A stretch of 6,031 nt of DNA from Chloroflexota bacterium (GTDB lineage: Bacteria; Chloroflexota; Limnocylindria; Limnocylindrales; CSP1-4), in assembly GCA_021812735.1 (NCBI GenBank), contig JAKAMV010000641.1, positions 1 to 6,031 of the forward strand, written 5' to 3'. The notes beneath the pieces are model-generated. The model made no database searches. It saw nothing but the letters and a program-made list of their open reading frames with translations, and had not been told where the DNA came from. A program made the translations under genes and the position numbers. Below, in pieces: positions 1 through 5,120 of the stretch; positions within the stretch are counted from its first letter, which is position 1, and every line of letters begins with the position of its first letter.

Positions 1-1
1 C

Positions 2-472
2 GGACAGTTGCTCGCCACGCTGATCGTGGCGACGGGCGCTCGGACGATCGTCGAGGTGGGGACGAGCAGCGGGTATTCGGCCCTCTACCTCGCCAGCGGC
101 GCGCGCCAGACGGGCGGACGCGTGGTTACCTTCGACATCGATCCGGCGAAGGTCGAGCTGGCGGCACGGACGTTCGCGGCCGCTGGCGTCGATGACGTTG
201 TCGAGCTCCGGCATGGCGACGGGCTCGCGGGGCTGGCCGCGTTCGCGGGCCGGGCGGACCTCGTCTTCATCGACGCCGAGAAGGGCGACTACCTAGGTGC
301 GCTGGGCCCGGCGATCGAGGCGCTCCGACCGGGCGGTCTGCTGGTCGCAGACAACCTGACGTCGCACGAGGCCGATCTCGCCGGGTTCCGCGACGCGGCG
401 CTTGGGGACGGGCGACTGGTGGGGCTGGTCGTGCCCATCGGGCGGGGCGAGCTCGTGGCGGCGCGGTTGTGA
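2..472 (+). CDS. Metal-dependent class I O-methyltransferase, 5'-truncated by window edge
   Basis: The reading frame is open from the first bases, and the visible protein (about 156 residues) begins inside the domain with GQLLATLI, so the true start lies upstream. An internal TTG at 8 is unlikely to be the start. It is a SAM-dependent methyltransferase of the catechol/caffeoyl-CoA O-methyltransferase type (COG4122-like). In visible-fragment numbering, motif I is VEVGTSSGYS (17-26), followed by an acidic ribose-binding stretch FDIDP. IDAEK (D91, K94) and ADN (D117, N118) match the divalent-metal and catalytic positions of catechol O-methyltransferase. The family moves a methyl group from SAM to a hydroxyl, usually on a catechol-like small molecule, in the cytosol. 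The substrate cannot be told from sequence. The stop overlaps the next gene's GTG start, so the two are probably cotranscribed and translationally coupled. Family assignment is firm; the biological role is unknown. Confidence 0.88.
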   Translation, partial: GQLLATLIVATGARTIVEVGTSSGYSALYLASGARQTGGRVVTFDIDPAKVELAARTFAAAGVDDVVELRHGDGLAGLAAFAGRADLVFIDAEKGDYLGALGPAIEALRPGGLLVADNLTSHEADLAGFRDAALGDGRLVGLVVPIGRGELVAARL

Positions 473-1212
473 GCGCGGCCTTCGATCCGCGGCGGATCGT
501 CGCCATGGGTGGCGGTGGCTTCAGCATGAACGACTCCTTCTCGCCCCTGGACGGGCTGGTCCTGTCAGTCGCGCGCGAGGCGGCGGCCCGGCGAGGCGCG
601 CGCGACGCCTCCCGGCCCCGCGTCTGCTTCATCGGCACCGCGAGTGGCGACGCGGAGACTTATCTCGCCAGGTTCCACGCCGCCTGGGACGACGTGGCCG
701 AGGCGAGCCAGCTGCTGCTGTTCAACCGCGAGGTGGAGGACATCGGCGAGTTCCTCGGGTCGCAGGATGCCGTCTACGTCGGCGGTGGGAACACGGCGAA
801 CATGCTCGCCATCTGGCGGGTCCACGGGGTCGACGAGGCGCTCCGGTCGGCGTGGCAGCGGGGCGTCGTGATGGCCGGCATCTCGGCCGGCTCGCTGTGC
901 TGGTTCGAGGGCGGGACGACGGACTCGTTCGGGCCGAAGCTCGCACCCTATCGCGGCGGGCTTGGCATCCTGGCGGGCAGCAACAGCCCCCACTTCGACG
1001 GCGAGGAGCGGCGGCGCCCGCTCTACCACCGTCTCATCGCCGCCGGCGAGCTGCCCGACGGCCTGGCCGCCGATGACGGGGCCGCGCTCGTGTTCCATGG
1101 CACCACGCTGACTGAGTGCGTCAGCGAGCGCCAGGGCGCCGGCTGCTATCGGGTCACACGGACGGATGAGGGCGCGGCCGAAGTCGCGCTGCCGGTCCGC
1201 CAGCTGCCCTGA
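469..1212 (+). CDS. Peptidase E / cyanophycinase-like serine hydrolase (family S51)
   Basis: This 247-residue protein opens with a Gly-rich strand (RRIVAMGGGG, 8-17). It carries the fold's typical blocks: PRVCFIGTASGD (50-61), YVGGGNTANMLAIW (103-116), the nucleophile elbow GISAGS (137-142) and SPHFDGE (173-179). Ser139 is the expected nucleophile. Asp152 and His175 sit at nearly the same spacing as the Ser-Asp-His triad of Salmonella PepE (Ser120, Asp135, His157), so they are my inferred partners. Family members cleave Asp-X dipeptides, cyanophycin or related substrates. This one resembles the wider YgaJ/Lmo0363-like group, for which the substrate is unclear. No signal peptide is seen, so it is probably cytosolic. 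The GTG start is chosen because the conserved first strand needs it and because it makes a GTGA overlap with the methyltransferase. The next ATG (505) would cut off the first strand. S51 membership is firm; dipeptidase activity is inference. Confidence 0.87.
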   Translation: MSAAFDPRRIVAMGGGGFSMNDSFSPLDGLVLSVAREAAARRGARDASRPRVCFIGTASGDAETYLARFHAAWDDVAEASQLLLFNREVEDIGEFLGSQDAVYVGGGNTANMLAIWRVHGVDEALRSAWQRGVVMAGISAGSLCWFEGGTTDSFGPKLAPYRGGLGILAGSNSPHFDGEERRRPLYHRLIAAGELPDGLAADDGAALVFHGTTLTECVSERQGAGCYRVTRTDEGAAEVALPVRQLP

Positions 1213-1298
1213 TCGCCGCCGCCGTCTATGCTCGCGGCGCGCCGGGAACGGTTGGCTGCCGACGGGGCGGGGACCGCTGGGAAGCGGCGGGGCGACGC
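1213..1298. other. Convergent intergenic gap
   Basis: This 86-nt space separates the ends of the plus-strand peptidase-like gene and minus-strand folK, so a bidirectional terminator would be expected. The only clear structure is a small perfect hairpin, CCGCT-GGGA-AGCGG (1274-1287), with no T-tract on either strand. I do not call it a terminator. No gene or promoter is supported here. Confidence 0.4.
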
Positions 1299-1901
1299 TC
1301 AGCCGAGCGGTCGCCACCCCTCGCCGCTCCACGCCGCCACCGCCCGCGCGGCGGCATCGCCCTCCGCGGCCCGCTGCCGATCAGCCGCCGCGAGCACCGT
1401 CTCGTCCCAGCCCGGCGGCACCAGCCGAGGCGCCAGATCGGCCAACGGCGCCAGCACGAACAGCCGGTGGTGCGCCTCCGGGTGCGGAACCGTCAGCGGC
1501 AGGGCGGCCTTCGCCGGGTTGGAGCTCCTGCCCGCCCGGGGCCGTTCCACGGAGATCGCGTTCCGCCCGAACACCAGCAGGTCGAGGTCCACCTCGCGCG
1601 GGCCCCACCGCTCCCGTGGCTGGCGCCCGAAGTCGCGCTCGATGCCCTTGAGCGCCACCAGCAGCTCGGACGCCGAGTCGGCCGGCGACGCTCCCGGCTT
1701 CACAAGAACGTCCAGCGCCACGACGGCGTTGCGGAACTCCGGCTGGTCGAGGACGCCGACCGGCGCCGTGGCGTAGAGCCGAGACACGCCCCGAAGCCGC
1801 AGCCCGGGCCGTCGAGCCAGGGCGCGGATGGCCTCGGCGAGGGTCGCAGCCGCATCGCCGACGTTCGCGCCAAGCCCGACGTACGCCCGCACCCGAGCCA
1901 C
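1299..1901 (-). CDS. folK: 2-amino-4-hydroxy-6-hydroxymethyldihydropteridine pyrophosphokinase (HPPK)
   Basis: HPPK transfers pyrophosphate from ATP to 6-hydroxymethyl-7,8-dihydropterin, the step before dihydropteroate synthase in folate synthesis, in the cytosol. The 200-residue protein shows GLGANVGD (9-16), YATAPVG (43-49), QPEFRN (53-58) and the HPPK signature RWGPREVDLDLL (98-109). Asp105 and Asp107 match the magnesium-binding Asp95/Asp97 of E. coli. It is longer than the roughly 160-residue norm. About 15 extra residues (PRAGRSSNPAKAALP, 121-135) lie between the signature and the conserved LTVPHPE, and there is a longer Ala-rich C-terminus. The GTG at 1901 is chosen because GGAGG (1915-1911) lies 9 nt upstream and the family's first strand starts right after. 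The same frame stays open far upstream, opposite the methyltransferase gene, but that part has no HPPK homology. No folP, folB or folE is adjacent, so the gene stands alone here, divergent from the methyltransferase gene. Confidence 0.93.
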   Translation of the reverse strand: MARVRAYVGLGANVGDAAATLAEAIRALARRPGLRLRGVSRLYATAPVGVLDQPEFRNAVVALDVLVKPGASPADSASELLVALKGIERDFGRQPRERWGPREVDLDLLVFGRNAISVERPRAGRSSNPAKAALPLTVPHPEAHHRLFVLAPLADLAPRLVPPGWDETVLAAADRQRAAEGDAAARAVAAWSGEGWRPLG

Positions 1902-1910
1902 CGTTCGCCA

Positions 1911-1915
1911 CCTCC
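1911..1915 (-). promoter_or_regulatory. Shine-Dalgarno site of folK
   Basis: The minus strand reads GGAGG here, 9 nt before the GTG at 1901. This is the strongest ribosome-binding site in the window. It decides the folK start against the long upstream extension of the same open frame. Confidence 0.75.
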
Positions 1916-1917
1916 AG

Positions 1918-1935
1918 ATCGGCCGATGGTCGGCC
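1918..1935. repeat. Palindrome and hairpin in the folK leader
   Basis: ATCGGCCGAT (1918-1927) is a perfect 10-bp palindrome lying just 5' of the folK Shine-Dalgarno. It overlaps a perfect 6-bp inverted repeat with a 3-nt loop, GGCCGA-TGG-TCGGCC (1921-1935). On the folK transcript this could form a hairpin close to the ribosome-binding site; as DNA it could be a dyad operator. The symmetry is seen directly. Any regulatory role is inference, and short GC-rich palindromes are common at this base composition. Confidence 0.4.
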
Positions 1936-2030
1936 CACCGACGACCGAAACCGACGATACCCCCATCCCGCCGACGGGTCCGGCGGCGGCGCGGTCCGGC
2001 TAGCATCATGCGCGTGACGAGACACCAGCC
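1936..2030. promoter_or_regulatory. Divergent promoter region, folK / MidA-family gene
   Basis: This space must hold the promoters of folK (minus) and the methyltransferase gene (plus). On the plus strand, GCTAGCAT includes the -10-like hexamer TAGCAT (2001-2006), 24 nt before the ATG at 2031. No good -35 is seen at the usual distance. On the minus strand, TATCGT (1959-1954) is a weaker -10 candidate, 52 nt from the folK start. A 6-bp inverted repeat, CCGCCG/CGGCGG (1968-1973 and 1981-1986), lies between them. No clear Shine-Dalgarno precedes 2031. An 8-codon frame starting at ATG 2008 ends in a TGA that overlaps the methyltransferase ATG. Confidence 0.4.
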
Positions 2031-3239
2031 ATGAGCGGCATCCCCGGCTACCGCGTCGAGCGCCTGCCGGACCCCGAGGCGGTGGGCGAGGACGCGACCC
2101 TCGTCGAGGCGCTGCGCGACGAGATCCGTCGCGACGGCCCGATCACGTTCGCCCAGTTCATGAACCGCGCCCTGTACGAGCCGGGCCACGGCTACTACCG
2201 ACGCGCGGAGCCCGGGCCGGGGCCGGCGGGCGACTTCATCACCGCTCCCGAGGCCCATCCGATCTTCGGTGCGGCGGTCGGGCGGCTCGTGGCCCAGGCG
2301 TGGGACGCGCTCGGGCGGCCCGGCCCGTTCAGGATCACGGAGCCGGGCGCCGGGACGGGCGCGTTGGCCACGGGCCTCCTCGGGGGCCTCCGTGACGACG
2401 CCAGCCCGATGCTCGACGCCCTCCGCTACCGCCCGCTCGAGGTGGAGCCCGCCCGCCTGGCGACCCTCCGAGCGCGCCTCGCCGCTGACCGTCTCGACGC
2501 CCACCTGGCGGACGACAGACTCCCGGACGAGCGGGTCGAAGCCGGCGCTGTCATCGTGAACGAGGTCCTCGACGCGCTCCCGGTCCACCGTGTCGTCGGC
2601 AGGCCGGAAGGGCTGCGCGAGCTGCTCGTCGGGCTCGATGGCACGGGACGGTTCGCGACCGTCGAGGCCGAGCCCACCACGCCGCGGCTCGCGGAGCGCC
2701 TCGTCCTCGAGGGGGTGGTGCTCGAGGCGGGCCAAGTCACCGAGATCTGCCTCGGCATCGACGCCTGGCTCGCGGGCGTCGCGAACCACCTCGAGCGCGG
2801 GGTCGTCGTCCTGATGGACTACGCCGCCGAGCCGGCCGCGCTCCACGGAGCCGCCCGCCCCACCGGCACGCTTCGCGCATTCGCGCGCCACGCCGTCGGC
2901 GCCGACCCGTTCCGGCACGTCGGCCGGCAGGACCTCACCGCCACCGTGGACCTCGCCGCGGTGCGGGCCGCCGCGGCCCGAGCCGACCTCGCGCCGCTCG
3001 GCGAGACCACCGCGGGCGAGCTCCTCGCCGCCGTCGGCGACGACCTGCCGAGCCGGTACCTCCGGCGCGAGGGCGCTTCGCTGCAGGACGCGCTGAGCCT
3101 CCGCTCGGCCCTGGCCCGACTCCTCGACCCGCGCGGCCTCGGCGGCTTCCGCGTGCTCGTCTTCGGCCGTGGCGTCCCGCCCGACACCCGCCTCGACGCC
3201 CTTCGCAGGATCGCGAAACCGTCCAGTGGCGCGCGCTGA
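2031..3239 (+). CDS. MidA/NDUFAF7-family SAM-dependent protein-arginine methyltransferase
   Basis: This 402-residue protein matches the MidA (DUF185, COG1565) family along its whole length. It has GPITFAQFMNRALY (36-49), GHGYY (53-57), GDFITAPE (67-74), SAM motif I EPGAGTG (104-110), a ribose-binding acidic site near LEVEP (136-140), NEVLDALPVHR (177-187), MDYA (262-265), GTLRAF (279-284) and DLTATVD (301-307). In human mitochondria NDUFAF7 symmetrically dimethylates Arg85 of NDUFS2, an early step in complex I assembly. The gene here lies 232 nt upstream of nuoA on the same strand, which supports the same role with NuoD as substrate. That role is inferred, since bacterial members are little studied. 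ATG 2031 is the first possible start after an in-frame TAG (2001). GTG 2082 is an alternative that would still keep the whole conserved domain. The protein is probably cytosolic. The family call is firm. Confidence 0.9.
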   Translation: MSGIPGYRVERLPDPEAVGEDATLVEALRDEIRRDGPITFAQFMNRALYEPGHGYYRRAEPGPGPAGDFITAPEAHPIFGAAVGRLVAQAWDALGRPGPFRITEPGAGTGALATGLLGGLRDDASPMLDALRYRPLEVEPARLATLRARLAADRLDAHLADDRLPDERVEAGAVIVNEVLDALPVHRVVGRPEGLRELLVGLDGTGRFATVEAEPTTPRLAERLVLEGVVLEAGQVTEICLGIDAWLAGVANHLERGVVVLMDYAAEPAALHGAARPTGTLRAFARHAVGADPFRHVGRQDLTATVDLAAVRAAAARADLAPLGETTAGELLAAVGDDLPSRYLRREGASLQDALSLRSALARLLDPRGLGGFRVLVFGRGVPPDTRLDALRRIAKPSSGAR

Positions 3240-3294
3240 CGGCGTGGCCGCAATCGGCCTGCTGCTGGTGGGCATGGTCCTGCCGCGGATCTGA
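3226..3294 (+). CDS. Possible 22-residue membrane peptide
   Basis: A GTG inside the end of the MidA-family gene, in another frame, opens a 22-codon reading frame encoding VARADGVAAI followed by the hydrophobic run GLLLVGMVLP. It ends at TGA 3292-3294. A shorter version could start at GTG 3244. The hydrophobic core is about long enough for a short membrane segment. There is no convincing Shine-Dalgarno and no homologue I recognise. The frame is short enough to occur by chance, so this is a candidate only. Confidence 0.15.
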   Translation: MARADGVAAIGLLLVGMVLPRI

Positions 3295-3316
3295 AAGGTC
3301 CGCTCGGCCCCGCCAC

Positions 3317-3345
3317 GCTGGGCCCGAGGTCCTCTGCGGCCCAGC
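3317..3345. repeat. Perfect 8-bp inverted repeat upstream of the nuo operon
   Basis: GCTGGGCC (3317-3324) and GGCCCAGC (3338-3345) are perfect complements around a 13-nt centre. That centre contains its own dyad, GAGG-T-CCTC (3326-3334), whose axis falls within about one base of the outer one. No T-tract follows, so it is a poor intrinsic terminator for the gene upstream. It covers the place where a -35 element would sit for the TAGAAT hexamer at 3355, so an operator is an alternative. The symmetry is observed; the function is not known. Confidence 0.45.
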
Positions 3346-3354
3346 CTCCGCTGC

Positions 3355-3360
3355 TAGAAT
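3355..3360 (+). promoter_or_regulatory. Probable -10 element of the nuo operon promoter
   Basis: TAGAAT in the context GCTAGAAT matches four of six bases of the sigma70 -10 consensus, including its key TA...T positions. It resembles GCTAGCAT before the MidA-family gene. A 17-nt spacer would put the -35 at 3332-3337, where no TTGACA-like sequence exists. Transcription would begin around 3366-3368, giving a leader of about 105 nt before nuoA. Confidence 0.4.
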
Positions 3361-3375
3361 GGCTGCTGACTTGAG

Positions 3376-3450
3376 GGCGCGCATGCCGACGCGCGCCAAG
3401 GCAACTTCGCATCGCGCACGAGGGCCGGGACCCCGTTCCGGGATCGGCCC
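3376..3450 (+). repeat. Two inverted repeats in the nuoA leader
   Basis: GGCGCGC (3376-3382) pairs perfectly with GCGCGCC (3391-3397) over an 8-nt loop. GGGCCG (3422-3427) pairs perfectly with CGGCCC (3445-3450) over a 17-nt interior, within which a short inner stem is possible. The second ends 21 nt before the nuoA start. Together they would make the predicted leader strongly structured. I recognise no known riboswitch or ribosomal-protein leader in it. Confidence 0.35.
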
Positions 3451-3462
3451 GCGTCCGACCTC

Positions 3463-3467
3463 GAGGA
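3463..3467 (+). promoter_or_regulatory. Ribosome-binding site of nuoA
   Basis: GAGGA lies 4 nt before the GTG at 3472. The spacing is short, but this is the only purine-rich site present. It supports the GTG start, because no in-frame alternative start nearby would give the usual NuoA N-terminus. Confidence 0.45.
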
Positions 3468-3471
3468 CTTC

Positions 3472-3840
3472 GTGGACCAGCTCTGGGGCAATCTCTGGTA
3501 CGTCGGGGGTTTCGCAGTCGCGGGCACGCTGTTCGTCTTCGGGACGATCGGGCTCGCCTGGCTGATCTCCCACCGGACGCGCGGCGACCAGCACAAGGGC
3601 TACCCATACGAGTCGGGCATCGACACGTTCGGCGACAGCCACGCCCGCTTCGGCATCTCGTTCTACATCTACGCCCTGATGTTCGTGGCCTTCGACGTCG
3701 AGATCGTGTTCATCTTCCTGTGGGCGCTGATCTTCCAGAGCCTGCTCCTGGCCGGCTTCGTGAGCATGCTGATCTTCGTGGCGATCCTGATGCTCGGACT
3801 GGCCTACGCGTGGCGCAAGGGAGTGCTCTCGTGGCGATGA
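3472..3840 (+). CDS. nuoA: NADH-quinone oxidoreductase subunit A
   Basis: NuoA is a small membrane subunit of complex I at the junction of the membrane and peripheral arms. It belongs to the E-channel/quinone-access region. The 122-residue length is normal for the family. Three membrane segments are visible at roughly 9-32, 61-86 and 90-114. The conserved loop YPYESGI (44-50, Glu47) and FDVE (74-77) are intact, with Asp75 and Glu77 corresponding to Asp79/Glu81 of E. coli. The start is GTG, preceded by GAGGA at short spacing. It is the first gene of the operon in this window, and its TGA overlaps the nuoB start (ATGA, 3837-3840), indicating coupled translation. The leader upstream contains several inverted repeats and a -10-like hexamer. 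Identification is firm. Confidence 0.96.
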   Translation: MDQLWGNLWYVGGFAVAGTLFVFGTIGLAWLISHRTRGDQHKGYPYESGIDTFGDSHARFGISFYIYALMFVAFDVEIVFIFLWALIFQSLLLAGFVSMLIFVAILMLGLAYAWRKGVLSWR

Positions 3841-4568
3841 CCCCCGACGGCCCCGCCGAGGCGGCCACCCCCGCCGCCGAGGACCCGGTCTCCGGCGGCG
3901 ACAGCGCTCTGGTCACGGCCCCGCCGGGCGATGTGAGCTCGCCGATCATCGTCCCCAATACGCTCTGGACGTCTGCCCGGCCGAACGCCTACGAGAGCAC
4001 CGCGGCGCCGTTCACGCACCTGCGGGAGCTCGAGCACTCGGACCTCCTCCTGTCCGACACGGCGCGCTGGGGCCAGCTCGAGGTCATCCCCACCAAGGCC
4101 GACCTGATCATCGACCTCATCCGCATGAACAGCCTCTGGCCGCTCCTCTCGGGCCTCGCCTGCTGCGCGATCGAGATGATGTCCGCGGCCACGTCCAAGA
4201 ACGACATGGACCGCTGGGGCATGTTCCCGTTCCGCGCCTCGCCCCGCCAGGCCGACGTGCTGATCGTTGCGGGCACGCTGACCACCAAGATGGCCGGACC
4301 GCTCGTCCGCCTGTGGGAGCAGATGCCCGAGCCCAAGTGGTGCGTGGCCATGGGCGACTGCACCTGCTCGGGCGGCCGCTACAAGCGCTCGTACTCCACC
4401 ATCGAGGGCATCGATCGCGTGATGCCGGTTGACGTGTACGTCCCGGGCTGCCCGCCGCGCCCGGAGGGCCTCATCTACGGGATGATGAGACTCGGCCAGC
4501 TCGTGAAGGAGCGACGCGGCCACTGGCCCGACCACCCGATCGGCCCCACCGTGCCGCAGGACGTCTAG
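3837..4568 (+). CDS. nuoB: NADH-quinone oxidoreductase subunit B, N2 cluster subunit
   Basis: NuoB carries the terminal [4Fe-4S] cluster N2, which passes electrons to quinone at the NuoB/NuoD interface. The 243-residue protein has the tandem cysteines of ACCAIEMM (Cys109, Cys110), [16 protein letters not shown] (132-147), GDCTCSGG (Cys175) and VPGCPPRPE (Cys205). These four cysteines match the E. coli ligands Cys63/64/129/158 in order and near-identical spacing. The first 75 or so residues are a poorly conserved Ala/Pro-rich extension, longer than in E. coli NuoB. Cys177 is an additional cysteine two residues after a ligand, where the usual motif is CANSGG-like. The start is uncertain by two codons. 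ATG 3837 overlaps the nuoA stop, whereas GTG 3831 sits 7 nt after GGGAG (3819-3823) and has the better ribosome-binding spacing. Only 3 nt separate it from nuoC. Identification is firm. Confidence 0.96.
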   Translation: MTPDGPAEAATPAAEDPVSGGDSALVTAPPGDVSSPIIVPNTLWTSARPNAYESTAAPFTHLRELEHSDLLLSDTARWGQLEVIPTKADLIIDLIRMNSLWPLLSGLACCAIEMMSAATSKNDMDRWGMFPFRASPRQADVLIVAGTLTTKMAGPLVRLWEQMPEPKWCVAMGDCTCSGGRYKRSYSTIEGIDRVMPVDVYVPGCPPRPEGLIYGMMRLGQLVKERRGHWPDHPIGPTVPQDV

Positions 4569-4571
4569 CGA

Positions 4572-5120
4572 ATGGACCGAACGCTCAAGGCCCGTCTCGA
4601 GGCGAGGCTCGCCGACCGGCTGACCGGGCCCATCCGGCAGCGCCACGACCAGACCGAGATCCGGATCCGGCCCGCAGACCTGATCGACGTGATGCGCGTG
4701 CTCCACGACGATCCGCAGTTCGAGTTCATCATCCTGGCGGACCTCGCGGGCGTGGACACCGGCGACACGATGCAGGCTGTGTACCACCTGTGGTCCAACA
4801 AGACGCCCGATTGGCTGCGCGTCATCGCCGAGGGCCTGTCGCGCGACGACCCGCGCGTGCCGTCGCTGACCGGGCTGTGGCCCGGCGCCGAGTGGATGGA
4901 GCGCGAGGCCTACGACATGCTGGGCATCGTGTTCGAGGGCAACCGCGACCTGCGGCGCATCTACATGCCGCCCGACTACAAGAGCTTCCCGCTGCGCAAG
5001 GACTTCTACCTGCCCGATGACTCGGCGCGCGGGCCGGGCGGCGGCGTCCGGCACGTCGAGGAGCCCTACGCGCCACTGGCAGCGACCGAGCGCAGCATCC
5101 GTCGGACGGTGAAGCCCTGA
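4572..5120 (+). CDS. nuoC: NADH-quinone oxidoreductase subunit C
   Basis: NuoC is a peripheral-arm subunit (mitochondrial NDUFS3, 30 kDa) that packs against NuoD and is needed for assembly of the connecting fragment. It carries no cofactor. The 182-residue protein is near the usual size for an unfused NuoC. It shows the family signature AEWMEREAYDMLGIVFEG (106-123), then DLRRIYMP (126-133) and FPLRKDF (139-145). The usual GHPDLRRI stretch reads GNRDLRRI here, a mild departure. AGGA (4558-4561) lies 10 nt before the ATG. The start follows the nuoB TAG by 3 nt, and the TGA overlaps the nuoD ATG (TGATG, 5118-5122). NuoC and NuoD are therefore separate but tightly coupled, unlike the fused NuoCD of enterobacteria. 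Identification is firm. Confidence 0.96.
   Translation: MDRTLKARLEARLADRLTGPIRQRHDQTEIRIRPADLIDVMRVLHDDPQFEFIILADLAGVDTGDTMQAVYHLWSNKTPDWLRVIAEGLSRDDPRVPSLTGLWPGAEWMEREAYDMLGIVFEGNRDLRRIYMPPDYKSFPLRKDFYLPDDSARGPGGGVRHVEEPYAPLAATERSIRRTVKP

Noticed and set aside
1227..1232. TATGCT as a plus-strand -10 element
   Set aside because: No plus-strand gene begins downstream; folK runs in the opposite direction there.
1274..1287. Hairpin between the peptidase-like gene and folK as an intrinsic terminator
   Set aside because: The stem is only 5 bp and no T-run follows on either strand.
1902..3275. Long minus-strand open frame continuing upstream of folK, opposite the MidA-family gene
   Set aside because: Antisense frames stay open by chance in such GC-rich DNA. 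The translated stretch has no HPPK or other recognisable domain, while the plus strand encodes a full conserved methyltransferase. The Shine-Dalgarno at 1911-1915 fixes the folK start at 1901.
3359..3565. 68-codon plus-strand frame beginning at ATG 3359 in the nuoA leader
   Set aside because: It runs well into nuoA in another frame, is Arg/Ser rich, has no ribosome-binding site, and its ATG lies before the probable transcription start.
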